Positions 1-10,233 of a DNA stretch of 64,000 nucleotides are shown one piece after another; within the stretch, counting starts at the first letter, position 1; the number at the start of each line of letters is the position of its first letter. A model generated the notes under the pieces. It had not been told where the DNA came from. It saw only the letters and a list, made by a program, of their open reading frames with translations, and searched no databases. The position numbers and the translations under genes are program-made. Location of the stretch: the NCBI GenBank assembly GCA_036023115.1, contig JAYKKT010000080.1, positions 7,143,501 to 7,207,500 of the forward strand, read 5' to 3'. This stretch comes from Brasenia schreberi. Taxonomy: Eukaryota; Streptophyta; Magnoliopsida; Nymphaeales; Cabombaceae.

Positions 1-120
1 TTTTGCTTTCACTCTTAGCAAAACAGATCGTGACCACTCCTTATAGTTTTTTTCATCTAAATTTATGTTCGTGATGACAAATGAATCACTTCTATCAGCC
101 ATACCTAAATGATCTATCAT
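1..120 (-). CDS. Copia gag polyprotein, N-terminal fragment (element E)
   Basis: An open frame on the minus strand runs from an ATG at 120 (a second in-frame ATG is at 102) to the window edge. It contains ITNINLDEKNYKEWSRSV, the N-terminal motif of plant copia gag (UBN2/DUF4219-like, L-x-G/E-x-NY-x-x-W). It follows the LTR and PBS at the expected distance. No stop is seen in the roughly 40 codons present, but the fragment is too short to judge whether E is intact. Confidence 0.6.
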   Translation of the reverse strand, partial: MIDHLGMADRSDSFVITNINLDEKNYKEWSRSVLLRVKAK

Positions 121-289
121 ATTCTCACTTTTCTTAAGAAAAACAAGTTAGGTCAGACGTGATTTGTGATTAAACTTGGAATAAACTGTCCAGAAGGTAG
201 ATCGGCTAAATGGGAGGCCTTCCTTAAGACTCTTGTGAGTCATGGCTGGTTGTTTCTCCCCTTTCATCAATATGCTCGCTCTGATACCA

Positions 290-567
290 TATTTATTGAA
301 TTAGAGTGCCAAAACATTAAGAGAAAAAAGTAAAAACACTGAAAGATAGAACGGCTACACGTTCCTTCAATGAAGGCAGCGGTTGCTTCTTATTTTCTTT
401 AATCTCTAAGTGACTTAATAATCAGGATTACACTTATATATTCTTTTATAACTTGAAAGACAAATTTATCCTTATTTAGTAATATATACATTACAACTTA
501 AGTAGGGTTATTCTGGTCATATTTCTGTGGATATCGGATCTACCAATGGGTCCCAATTCCTTCAACA
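290..567 (-). repeat. 5' LTR of copia element E
   Basis: About 278 bp. On the minus strand it begins TGTTGAAGG at 567 and ends ...CAATAAATA at 290, directly before the PBS. The TG...TA ends resemble those of copia B in this window. The partner LTR is not in the window, so the boundaries rest on the PBS and on the resumption of copia A sequence. Confidence 0.65.
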
Positions 568-930
568 AAAAACACTCCTTTGTTATTTCTGGTTACCTCA
601 ATACCAAGAAAATAATGCAACAGATCAAGATCATTCGTATCAAACTCTTTATTTAGATTTTGTTTAATACACTAAAACATCCATTTGAAATATGTTCTAT
701 TTTTTTACAGTACTAATAGCAATAAGGGTTCTTATTATAGTGATTCTTGCTAAAGGAGTAAATGTTTCTTCGTAATCTATTCCATATTCTTATCCATACC
801 CTTTTGCAACTAATCAAGCTTTATATCTTTCTAATGTGCCATAACTTTTTGTTTTAATTTTATATACCCATCTACATCCTATAGGCTTTTCTTCTTTCGG
901 TCGGTCAACTAATTCCCAAGTTTGTGCTTT
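568..930 (-). pseudogene. Copia reverse transcriptase fragment (element A)
   Basis: Minus-strand translation gives TWELVDRP, GCRWVYKIKT, LERYKA(stop)LVAKGYG, YGIDYEETFTPLARIT and, further on, LHYFLGIEV, all standard copia RT signatures. In-frame stops interrupt it (for example CGA to TGA within YKARLVAKG), and part of the middle of the domain, including the YVDD region, is missing or unrecognisable. Translation ends where element E begins. It is not functional. Confidence 0.8.
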
Positions 931-1131
931 ACTCAAGGAACATAAATTTTCATTCATAGTATCAATCTAGTGGTGAGAGGTTTGGGCTTCCTTAAAGGTT
1001 TTAGGTTCTTTAAGGACGAACAAGGTAGTCATTAGAGCTCTATGTGCTTGTGAAAAAGTGTCATATGAGACAAATCTTTTGAGAGGTCTTGATTCTCTAG
1101 TTGATCTTCTTGGAGGAGTTTCTAAGGTTCG

Positions 1132-2334
1132 TCAAGTGTAATACCTTTCAAATGGTGCAGTCATGTTTCTAGAATATTGAAGTTCATCATTTTGAATCTC
1201 TCCATCCCTTTCCTGTTCCTCGCTATCTAATATATCAATCATAAAAGAATATCTAGAGTTATCAACAAATTCAGTAGTATTATTGCTATAGTAAGATTCT
1301 TTTTCAAGAAATTGAACATTTCTAGATATATAAAGTTTTTCATTTTTGGGATCATAACACCCATATTCCTTCTTATTTATACCATATCCTAAGAAAACAC
1401 ATTCAAAAGCACGAGGAGAGAATTTATTATTTTTGTTGTTGAAGACAAAACATTTATATCTAAAAACTCTTAGATAGGAGTAGTTAGAGGCAAATTTTAA
1501 TAGTTTTTCAATGGGTGAAGTATTATGTAACAAGACGAAGGCATTCTATTTATAAGATATATAATTGTGATAATGGCTTCAACCCATAGATTTTTAGGGA
1601 TATTACTAGTTATTAATAAGGTTCTAGCAATCTCAACTATATGTCTATGCTTATGTTCTGCAATTCCATTTTATTGAGGGGTTCTAGTACATGGTGTTTG
1701 ATGAAAAATTTCATTCCTTTCAAAATAGTTTTCAAATTCTTTGAAAGTAAACTCAATACCAGAATCAGACCTAAATATTTTGGCGTTAGAGTCAAATTGG
1801 TTTTTAGCCATGTCATGAAAAATTACAAAGTTTTTACATACCTCAGATTTGGCTTTCCACAGATATGCCCATGTATATCTTACAAAATTGTCAACAAAAA
1901 TTATATAATAAGAGACTCCTCCTTTAGGCATAACACGTGCAGGTCCCCAAACATCGAAATGAATAATTTCAAAAGGTTTACTTGTGATCAATGTTTTTTG
2001 TGAAAACCGAAGACATTTCATTTTTCCAAAAGAACAATCTTTGCAAAAGAAAGTCTTCAACATTTTTAATTCCAACTAAAGGACATTCATACATTTTTTG
2101 TATATTCAAGTGACCAAGTCTCTTGTACCAGAAAAGTACATCTTTTGATAAAACATTATAATGTCCAATATTTTGACTATATAGGTAGTCCATCGCATTT
2201 AGTCCTCCACATTCAATCACCTTCTTCGATAGGCGATATTGTATAATGCAACCATTTGATAAGAAGGTGACCACACATCCATTATCATAAATTTGTGATA
2301 CTAAAAATAAGTTTAAGTTTAATTTTAGAACCAC
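1132..2334 (-). pseudogene. Copia GAG-pre-integrase and integrase remnant (element A)
   Basis: Three minus-strand frames together cover the region. 2334-1978 carries the pre-integrase motif WYKRLGHLNI. 2075-1671 carries the integrase core with IHFDVWGPA (first catalytic Asp) and RSDSGIEF (second Asp, RSDNGGEF in active copies), ending at HQTPCTRTPQ. 1533-1132 carries the C-terminal part with FECVFLGYG and GCYDPKNEKLYISRNV. The piece between 1671 and 1533, which should hold the catalytic Glu, is broken. Frameshifts separate the three. Confidence 0.8.
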
Positions 2335-2567
2335 ACTTATTTTTGAAAATGAAAAAATTTCATTTTAAAGATTCCCAATTTTATCAGCTTTCAATTTGGT
2401 CCCGTCTCCATTAACAATATATGAATCAAACTTTTTCCTTGTGCATGTGTTTAAAAGGTTCTCTTCACATGTCATGTAGAACACATAGCACCGATGGATG
2501 TCTTTTCTTTAATTTGTTCTTCAAGTTGTTTTATTTTGTCTTGAAGTTCATGAAGAGAGAAGTTTTG

Positions 2568-3175
2568 CTATCCTTTCTCATCAACCACAATAACTCTTTT
2601 ATTTGCTTTAAGGCAATATTTCATAACATGTCCTGATTCTTTACAATAAAAACAAATTATCTCCTTTTTTATAGTATTTTGTCTATATGGTTTGAAGTGT
2701 AGAGGACGATAGGGTCGTATGTTTGCTCCTAGTCTGGAAGCAACAAGCATGAGTCTCTTTGTATTTTTGCTTCTTTTATCCTTGTCTCAGCCATAAGAAG
2801 ATTTGTAAGGGCTTCTTCCTTTGTTAGAAACGGCTTTTGATGTATTAGAGCAATTCTAACTCCTTCAAATTCTTCTCTTAGACTTCTAAGGAATTGATAG
2901 ATAAAGTCTTCATTTAGTTCGCACTCTCTTGCCTCCAGGCATTGTGTATCTCTTTTCATAACATCGAAACTAGTTCCATATGTTAGAGAATTCACTATAA
3001 TATTCATTCATTCCCTTTCTCCTTGTCGAAGTGATTGAAGTTGATCCCGTAAAACCATTCTTTGTGCTACATCATTTTGTACATGAGCTCGTTTTAGATA
3101 TTCTCACGCTTCCTTATCATTTGTAAAAAAAGATAGTGTCATGCACATGATCACTCACATTATTCATAAGTATAC
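2568..3175 (-). pseudogene. Copia gag C-terminal half with CCHC zinc knuckle (element A)
   Basis: 3007-2729 encodes a UBN2-type gag segment (DEDFIYQFLRSL-like, then RIALIHQKPFLTKEEALTNL). 2750-2568 holds a CCHC knuckle, CFYCKESGHVMKYC (C-x2-C-x4-H-x4-C). Gag-like sequence continues rightwards to about 3175 (NDKEA-stop-EYLKRAHV), where LINE sequence replaces it; the N-terminal part is found again at 8640-8850. Frameshifted and stopped. Confidence 0.75.
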
Positions 3176-5064
3176 ATAAAATGGACAAAGAAGAAAAGAG
3201 TGCATCGAGTTATTCAGACTAAATGGAGGAACCTCAAAAGCGAGAAAGAAGGTATATTTAAACATAAAGTTCTTCAAGGAGATGCTTGAAATTATGTTGT
3301 TACACCTTATGATATGTGGAACAATATAGATATACATATTAGGAAAGTGGCGAAAGATGTGTTAGGTGAATCTAAGGGAGATATACGAGCACAAAAACAA
3401 GCTTGGTAGTGGAGTGAAGTAGTGCAAAATAAAATCAAGGCAAAGAAGGTATGTTACAAATTACATTATGCTAAGAAAACTGGTAAAACTTTAGAGACTT
3501 ATAAGAAAGCAAAGAAGGAAGCAAAAAAGGTCGTGAGTAAAGCAAAAGCTAAAATTTGGGAGAATTTATATAAAAAACTCAATTCAAAAGAGGGTGAAAG
3601 AGATATTTTTAGGATAGTTATGGCTAGAGATAAGAAAACTAAGGATCTTAATTCTGTTAGATACATGAAAGACGAGGATGAGAAAATTATCGTGGCAAAT
3701 GATGATATAAGAAATAGATGAAAAAAATATTTTTACAAGTTTTTTAATGAAAATGAAGATGTTAGTATTAACTTAAGAGAGTTAGCCAAATTAGAAAAGA
3801 ATATAAACCACAATTTCTACCGACGTATTCAAAAGAATGAAGTCAAAGAGGCTCTTAAACATATGAAGGGTGGTAAATCGGTAGGACCAGACAATATTCC
3901 TATAGAAGTTTGGAAAATCCTAGGAGAAATAGGAATCACTTGGCTCCAAAGACTATTTAATGAAATATGGATAAACCAAAATATACCCGAGGAATGGAGA
4001 GTGAGTACACTTATACCCATATATAAGAACAAGGGAGACATTCAAAATTGTGTGAATTAATAGGGTATCAAGTAAATGAGTCATACTATAAAATTATGGA
4101 AAAGAATTATCGAACGTAAGTTAAGACAAGTATCGAGTACAACGGAGAACCAATTTTGATTCATGCCAGGCAGATCTATTGTTGAAGCGATTCACCTTTT
4201 GAGATATTTTATGGAACATTTTAGAGCAAATAAGGACATTCACATGATATTTATTGATCTAAAAAAAACTTACGATAGGGTACCGAGGGAGGTTCTTTGG
4301 AGAACCTTCGAAAAAAAGGTATCCCATTGACATACATAAACCTTATAAGAGACATGTACGATATGAAAAAACATGTATGAGGACTCATGAAGGAATGGCA
4401 GACTTCTTTGAAGTTAATATTGGGTTACATCAAGGATCAACTTTAAGTCCATACTTATTTATAATGGTGATTGATGAGTTAACAAAACATATTAAAGATG
4501 AAGTACCTTGGTGTATGTTATTTGCAGATAGCATTGTGTTAGTGGAGAAGTCTAAGGAAAAAGTTAATAGAAAATTGGAACTATGGAGAGAAACATTAGA
4601 AAGTAAAGGCTTCCGACTTAGTAGAACAAAGACATAATATATAGAATGTAAGTTTGATCATTTGGTTACTTAAAAGGACATAAAAATTAAAATTGGCACA
4701 CATTACATCCCCTAAAAGAAAGTTTTAAATACCTAGGGTCAATTTTTCAAAGTGATGGAAGAATTAATGCTTATTGGTTAAAATGGAGAGGAGCACTAGG
4801 TATTCTTTGTGATAAGAAGATACCATTAAAGTTAAAAGGTAAATATTATAGAGCAACAATTAGACCTGTCATGTATTATGGTTCCGAGTGTTGGGCAGTT
4901 AATCATCAACATGTATAAAAGATGTGTGAGAGAAATGAAGATGTTGAGATGGATGAGTGGTTATAAAAGAAAAGACCGTATACATAATGAGGTTATTATA
5001 AACAAATTAGGAGTAACACCAATAGAGGATAAAATGAGAGAATATCATTTAAGATGGTTTGGAC
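3176..5064 (+). mobile_element. RTE-type LINE F, 5'-truncated, first part (interrupted by hAT)
   Basis: Plus-strand non-LTR RT sequence. It starts in the endonuclease-RT linker (KKKRVHRVIQTKW), then the lysine-rich region at 3422-3721, RT motif KGGKSVGPDNIP at 3863, the [13 protein letters not shown] block at 4430-4470 and the catalytic block near 4530, which reads FADS instead of FADD. In-frame stops and frameshifts are present (for example after 4060 and at 4637). The element resumes at 8394 after the hAT insertion and ends in a (TTG)n tail. The same family recurs on the minus strand at 23920-27690, 37410 and 43345-47310. The left boundary is approximate. Confidence 0.85.
3422..5064 (+). 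pseudogene. LINE reverse transcriptase (RTE clade), inactive
   Basis: Segments with LINE RT motifs lie in different frames: fingers and lysine-rich segment 3422-3721, RT motifs 1-2 at 3863-4060 (SVGPDNIPIEVWK, EEWRVSTLIPIYKNKG), palm motifs 4377-4637 ([27 protein letters not shown]), and the C-terminal segment 4930-5064 ([19 protein letters not shown]...). The second catalytic Asp of FADD is Ser, and the frames are broken, so the copy is dead. The family assignment is from motif order and the tail; the clade name RTE is inference. Confidence 0.8.
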
Positions 5065-5140
5065 CAATGTTGTCTGACGCGTATCATATCATGTATCGCT
5101 GGGCTCCACGATATGGGCGTATCGTATCGTACTTTAATAT
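5065..5140. repeat. hAT left terminal and subterminal repeats
   Basis: The terminal repeat is followed by clustered GTATCG/CGATAC-type hexamers (GCGTATCATATCATGTATCG, later GGGCGTATCGTATCGTAC). Short clustered subterminal motifs of this kind are where hAT transposases bind in studied elements. That role here is inference. Confidence 0.6.
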
Positions 5141-5397
5141 TAAAATAATGCAAAAATTAATTAAAAATCAATAAAAATTAGTAAAAGTCTGAAAAAAATA
5201 AAAAAGATTCAGGAAAAATCTGGTAATTGCTTTAAATTCAGATATTATAAGTTTAGTACAGATTGAGCATTCAACATTGAACAATTGCATCCAAATTTAC
5301 ATATTTGTAATCCAAAAAATGAAATACAGATCACAGACAGAGTTACATTTTACAAATTGTAATCAGGATCATCAACTAAATAATCTTAATCTTCTCC

Positions 5398-7848
5398 TTA
5401 TTGCAGATCATCATCATCATCATCATCAGCGACACCTTCTTCTTGGAAATCAAATTCTTTATCTCCTTGATGTTGTTGTTGCGTTCCTTCCAAATTAGTC
5501 CAAGCAATATCTTCTTCAGTTAGGAGGGCATTTTCTTCAGTGTCTTCCATAACCCAATCTTCTAATATATCAAAATTATCCAAACTTGTTGGATTGAACT
5601 GACTTTCTTCTCTATTTACTTTTTTTAATTGCCTACGACAAACAAAGATAAATAATTAGTAAATAATAAACAATTAAAAACTGAAGTTAAACAATATTGA
5701 ATTGAAAATTTGAAAGTAATACAACATTACCTTTCATAAAGGCGCATGTTACAACGAATATAAACTAAATCATTTAGTCTTTTATGTTTCAACCTGTTGC
5801 GCTTCTTTGTATGGATGTGTTAAAAAACACTCCAATTTCTTTCACAACCTGTTACACTACAGGTTTGGCTTAAGACTCACTGCAAAATCTCTAAGGTTTG
5901 GACAATCAGTTCCAAACTTTTTTCACCAAACATCTATAGAAAAAGATAAACATTAGAGACATAATCCACAGTAATGTAAGATGAAACTTAAATATGAAAA
6001 TAAACAATTTACCTGGACGCATCGTAGTGCGGTTGCGAATTGCAACAGGCAAACCCATCAAGTGAAGAGCATTATCATATATCTCTATCTCTCGATGTAT
6101 CGCATTTGCTATGCTCTCATCAGGGACTAATCTGTCGATACATTCAATGATTTCTCGATTAACCTCACCGTCCCTTTTGAAGGTTACTGAGTACCTGAAT
6201 GATGGGTTTAGATAGTAGGTTGCTACATGAATAAACTGATGCAATTGTTTATTCTATCTACTATAAATTATTTTCTACACGGGCACATAATCTCTCTTTT
6301 TTCCATTAAAGTTATTTCTGATGGCTTCTTTTGCCCTATCCATGGCTTCATAAAGGTAGCCCATAGATGGTTTCTCCTCGCTGTCAGCCAATCTCAAAAC
6401 TTTCACTAAGGGACAAGTAATTTTCAATAATATGACACATGCATTCCAAAATGAACTTCTAAAAATTGTTTCTGTAATCTCATTCAACTTTCTATTTCTT
6501 CTGTTTTGAGGCACCTCTGCAAATTGTTGCCACTCATCTGAGGAGAACATTGTCTTCAAAGCTTGCTTCTGTCTCACAATACTCTGTACAAATAAGAAGT
6601 TTGTTGCGAACCGAGTTGCAGCTGTGCGAAGAATCTCTGCACCTTTTGTATAACTCCTCATCATACACAAAACAAATGCATGGTTGTAAATGAATTGTGT
6701 AATATCTTGGCAACACTCAGTTGCTGCCTTTATTTCATCCATCTCACCAATGTCTTCGAGGATGAGATCTAAACAATGGGCTACACATGGTGACCAGTAG
6801 AAAGTCCCATAAATATCAGCTAACTCCCTCCCAACTGCTTTGTAGTTAGCTACATTATCTGTAATCAATTGCACTACATTCTCTAGCCCAACCTCTTGTA
6901 TAACCTTATCAAATTCTTGTCATAGGATCTCTGCAGTGTGTCTCTCCTCTGACATATCTAGAGATCTCAAAAACATGAGTCATTTAGGATAATATACAAG
7001 AAAGTTTAGCAATGTCCTTCCTCGCCTATCGGTCCATCCATCTGCCATGATAGTGCATCCCGTTTCCTTCCACGACTGTCTCAAAGTCGAACAATATTAC
7101 TGCACTTGAATGACGGTCTGATCTAATATCTTCCCTCTCAACTTTTGATAAGAGGGCATCCTGTATCCTGGACCAATGTTAGCAATTGCATCTGCCATTG
7201 CTTAAAAATGAAAACGGTTTGCTGCATTAAATGGAATGCATGCATAATAAAACTATCTTCCCACTATAAGGTCTCCTTAATCATGCAGTTGTTCTGAAGC
7301 CATAGCAGTACGAATTCTAGGTTGAGCACCAGGTGTAGTGGAAGGAGAAAGAACGAATGTATGGTAGAAGAAGCTCTTCCTCTACTCCTTCCTAAACTTC
7401 CTCTTCTGTCACTTCCAAAGTCTTCAGCTGCAACCCTCTTTTTCCTGCTAGGTGCTCGTGAACTGCTACTACCAATCTCTGTTGTAGCATCTGAAGGCAA
7501 ATTATCGGTGAATCCAACTCTAGTAGCAATAGCATCATCAACTTCTTCACACATCTGGAAATCATCATTTTGTTGTCTCCTTTCCTATATGCTCTCAATT
7601 ATTTGCAGACATTGCCATTTAATACCTTATGGCACACTTCTAACTCTGCCTGTGAATGGAGCAACTTCTTTCCTTGTTCCTACTAGGTAGTGTTTCAACC
7701 TTGAAATTTCACCACTAACCACCTTTTCACAAAATAAGCATCTAATCTTTAACCTGGAACCCTCAACTGGTATACCCCACTGCCATGCCGGATCATCAGA
7801 CCGATAATGAGAGTCTCTACTCTCTACCACCCCTTCCTGCCATCTCAA
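5398..7848 (-). pseudogene. hAT transposase (BED finger, DUF659, hAT C-terminal dimerisation), broken
   Basis: Minus strand, N to C. 7848-7627 holds a BED zinc finger: DPAWQWGIPVEG, then C-L-F-C and GEISRLKHYLVGTRKEV. 7554-7264 is a basic Ser/Arg-rich linker. About 7130-6960 holds GCTIMADGWTDRRGRTLLNF (DUF659 and the first catalytic region). 6874-6275 holds LITDNVANYKAVGREL and YWSPCVAHCLDLILEDIG. 6244-5906 holds HVATYYLNPSFRYS. About 5890-5740 holds CERNWSVF-stop-HIHTKKRNRL, the dimerisation motif. 5583-5398 is an acidic tail ending in a run of Asp. Several stops (near 6980, 5880 and 5815) and frame changes make it non-autonomous today. Some frame changes could be introns. Confidence 0.8.
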
Positions 7849-8234
7849 TGGAGTACTTTAATTCAAACAAAAACCTGAAAATAAAAGCACTTCGTAAATC
7901 CCCCAATCTTCAAATAACACTCAAATGAAGTATCTCCCACTTCATGAATGCAATAAAAATCATATATACACACTTAATAACTTCATATTTTGTCATTAAA
8001 AAAAACAAAATAACAAAAAAAACAACAAATATAAAAGAAAAAAATAGAAAAAATATTAAAAATATACCTAAATCTGAGTTTAAAGGCTTGCACGGATACC
8101 GTAGAGCATGATTTTAAAGTTTTGAACACCAAGGAGGCGAAAACCGGCTCTTAGGGAGCTTGAGGAACCCAAAAAGAGAGAGGAAACCTGCAAAAAATCA
8201 CGGGTTTCGGTCGGCCCAGGACCCTTTATAAGGG

Positions 8235-8393
8235 TCCCAAGGCATACGATACGGGCGATACACACCGTATCGCACGATACGGTGCGATAAGCTTTTAATA
8301 TCGATACACCTAAGTGTATCGTATCGTATCGTGGTGGTACGTGGTGGCCCACGATACGATACATATCGCACCGTATCGATACGGATAACACTG
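8235..8393. repeat. hAT right subterminal CGATAC repeats and terminal repeat
   Basis: At least ten copies of CGATAC or GTATCG occur in about 160 bp, in both orientations (for example CGATACGGGCGATACACACC, CGTATCGTATCGTGG), ending at the terminal repeat GATAACACTG. The motif density is higher than at the left end. They are probably transposase binding sites. Confidence 0.65.
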
Positions 8394-8633
8394 GTTTGAA
8401 CATATAGAAAGAAGATCAATAGAAGAACCTTTAAAAAAGTATGAAAAAATAGATTTTAAAAGTATTAAGAGGTAGAGGACAACCACAAAAGTGTTAAAAA
8501 GAAATAATAAAGAATGATCTAGCTTATTGTGAGTTAACTGCTAAAATGACACATGATAGGGCTCTATGGAAACAAAGAATTCATATAGCCAACCCCGCCT
8601 AGTATGGGAAAAGGCTTAGTTGTTGTTGTTGTT
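8394..8633 (+). mobile_element. RTE-type LINE F, 3' end and (TTG)n tail
   Basis: Continues LINE F after the hAT insertion: GTTTGAACATATAGAAAG, then the 3' region ending CCTAGTATGGGAAAAGGCTTAG and a (TTG)4-5 tail. The same 3' end is seen in all the minus-strand copies in the window, as AACAACAACAACTAAGCC. Copia A gag sequence resumes immediately after the tail. Confidence 0.88.
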
Positions 8634-8965
8634 ATATCTATAAGATTGTTGTGTGTCCTCCTTCATATTCTTCCTTTTGTTCCAAAGTGAAATTAATTGA
8701 TGGTTCTACTTTGGTACCACTAACATAGTCCAATAACTTTTTAAAATATATATAATTTCCCATATTTTAGGCCCATGTCTTATAGTTTGGACTAGTCAAA
8801 AGAAGTTAAATCCTTTTCCTTCCATTGAGATTCTTTAATAATACTTGAAACTTAATGAAAAGTACCTAAAATAGCAATTTCCAGCAAAAGCCGAGTGACT
8901 TCCTCTTCTTGTGAGTTCTTTCTCTTATGTGGCCTGCTTCCTAATGCAGTCTCAAGAGCGATTCA
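8634..8965 (-). pseudogene. Copia gag N-terminus and leader (element A)
   Basis: The minus-strand translation of about 8850-8640 has the gag N-terminal pattern (LTSFD-stop-SKL-stop-DMGLKYGKL, then TKVEPSINFTLEQKEEYEGG in the frames used). It joins the gag segment at 3175 once LINE F is removed. Leader sequence separates it from the PBS at 8966-8977. Stops are present. Confidence 0.65.
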
Positions 8966-9244
8966 ACTCTGATACCATGTAAGAATATCGAGGTTCTTCA
9001 ACAACAATACAGAACCTTCAAGTGCTTCCTTGAGGTCTAACAACAATCTCTTATCGGCAAACAATCAGCCACACAAGTGATTCAAGCAACTCAGCAAAGA
9101 ACAAAATCTTTATTGAATAACTCAAGACAAATCATACAAGCCTAACCACACAGGCTTACATTACAATAAGCACTTAAGGTGCTTATATTGGGAGTAAAGA
9201 GACATTGGCCAACTTCCAATGGCTAAAATAGTAGTCATTGGATG
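8966..9244 (-). repeat. PBS and LTR of copia element A (split by copia B)
   Basis: On the minus strand the PBS TGGTATCAGAGT occupies 8977-8966. The LTR runs upstream of it from 8978 to 9244 and, after copia B, from 19548 to 19576, giving about 296 bp. It has TG...CA ends (TGTTGGGCC at the outer end, TTCTTACA at the PBS side). The 3' LTR is off the left edge. Copia B interrupts it with a GGATG target duplication. Confidence 0.75.
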
Positions 9245-9586
9245 TGTTAAGGAAGTCGTGTAATCCTAGTTGAGTCGTGTAATCATAGTTAAGTTGTATT
9301 AAGGAAGTCGTGTAATCCTAGTTGAGTCGTACAAATACTTATTCATGTCAGTTAGAGTCCTGTGGTAACTTAGAAATAGTTAATACTTATTAAGGGTAGA
9401 TTAGGAAATCAAGTTAGGAAGAGTATTAATAGGTGATTAGGGTTAGTCAAGAAAATAAGAGGCGACAGCAGAGAAGCAGCCGACTGTCATCGTGGATTAG
9501 GGTAGATTGGAGGAATGCCTCCAACCTACTATGATTTGTAAGTTTCTTTGATATTTGAATAAATAAAGTTGTTATTTATTATAATA
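9245..9586 (+). repeat. 5' LTR of copia B
   Basis: 342 bp, TGTTAAGGAAG...TTATAATA. It contains an internal direct repeat of 32 bp (9247-9278 and 9299-9330, 52-bp offset). It differs from the 3' LTR at two sites (T/C in GAAAATAAG and A/G in GGCGACAG). Confidence 0.95.
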
Positions 9587-9599
9587 TGGTATGAGAGCC
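9587..9599 (+). other. Primer-binding site of copia B
   Basis: TGGTATGAGAGCC follows the 5' LTR directly. It resembles the initiator tRNA-Met complement used by most plant copia elements (TGGTATCAGAGCC), with one change. Confidence 0.8.
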
Positions 9600-10233
9600 T
9601 ATATGGCGATTATTTTAATGTTTTTGGATAAAACGATTTGTTGAAACACGCTGTATTTATGTGTGTTGTGGAAGAGGATGAGATTGGAGGCATATAAAGA
9701 TTGTTCAATCATCTCTACTGGTATCAATGAAGACGTGAATCATTACTGATTCAGTTTTTTCAGAATTTCTATGGACTGTCTGCAGAATCACGATTTGATA
9801 TTTAATCTATCTCTTTGAAATTCGCTGCTTGAATTCGGGACAGCAGTAAGATCCTTGGTGACAGCTGTGGGTTCTTCAGTTGGCGTGGAAGACTTAGTTC
9901 ATGCATCTACTAAAGTCCAATAAAGAAAATCTGAACGTGTTTAGGCGGGATATGTTTCTGATTGTTGATTGTTATTAAGTGGATGACTTATTCAGAATGT
10001 GTTATTGGAACTACTACTAATTGTATCGATTGGACCTGCGCTGATCATCATCACATCTGTATTACAAAATTTCTGATTGTGCACACTGTGATCGAGTCAT
10101 TGATATCGTGTATCTTCAATCTAAGACTATCATTTTTCAGATTGTATTTCATCCACAGAAAAAGATCTATTCTACTAAGCTGTCAACCTACAAGATTCAG
10201 ACTTCATTCTGTTTATTTCAGACTTTCTGATCA

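Larger units (their letters stand above)
1..567 (-). mobile_element. Ty1/copia element E, 5' end only (LTR, PBS, gag start), running off the left edge
   Basis: Read on the minus strand this is an LTR (567 to 290), a primer-binding site resembling the tRNA-Met type (TGGTATCAGAGC, 289-278), a leader of about 160 bases and the start of gag. It interrupts the RT region of copia A, whose FLGIEV motif is immediately to the right (about 600-625), so E inserted into A. The rest of E lies outside the window, so its target duplication cannot be checked. Family membership is inferred from the PBS and the gag start. Confidence 0.75.
568..3175 (-). mobile_element. Ty1/copia element A: pol and distal gag (decayed)
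   Basis: Minus-strand copia domains appear in the order gag (about 3175-2570), GAG-pre-integrase and integrase (2334-1130), then RT (about 930-568), read right to left. Its gag N-terminus, PBS and LTR are displaced to 8634-9244 by a LINE insertion, and the outer tip of the LTR to 19548-19576 by copia B. The RT is cut at 567 by element E. Many stops and frameshifts show it is long dead. It is the oldest layer of the nest, because E, the LINE and B all interrupt it. Confidence 0.85.
5065..8393 (-). mobile_element. hAT-superfamily DNA transposon inserted in LINE F
   Basis: Terminal inverted repeats CAATGTTGTCTG (5065 onward) and, read inward from the right end, CAGTGTTATCCG (8393 leftward) flank 3,329 bp. 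The target duplication is 8 bp with one mismatch: GTTTGGAC at 5057-5064 and GTTTGAAC at 8394-8401. Removing the element and one copy restores the LINE reading seen in other copies here (GGTTTGGACATATAG). The 8-bp duplication and CARTG-type ends are hallmarks of hAT. The interior encodes a BED finger and hAT transposase on the minus strand. Confidence 0.92.

Noticed and set aside
7322..7690. 122-residue plus-strand reading frame
   Set aside because: Antisense of the hAT transposase; Leu/Ser-rich by complement, no homology recognised.
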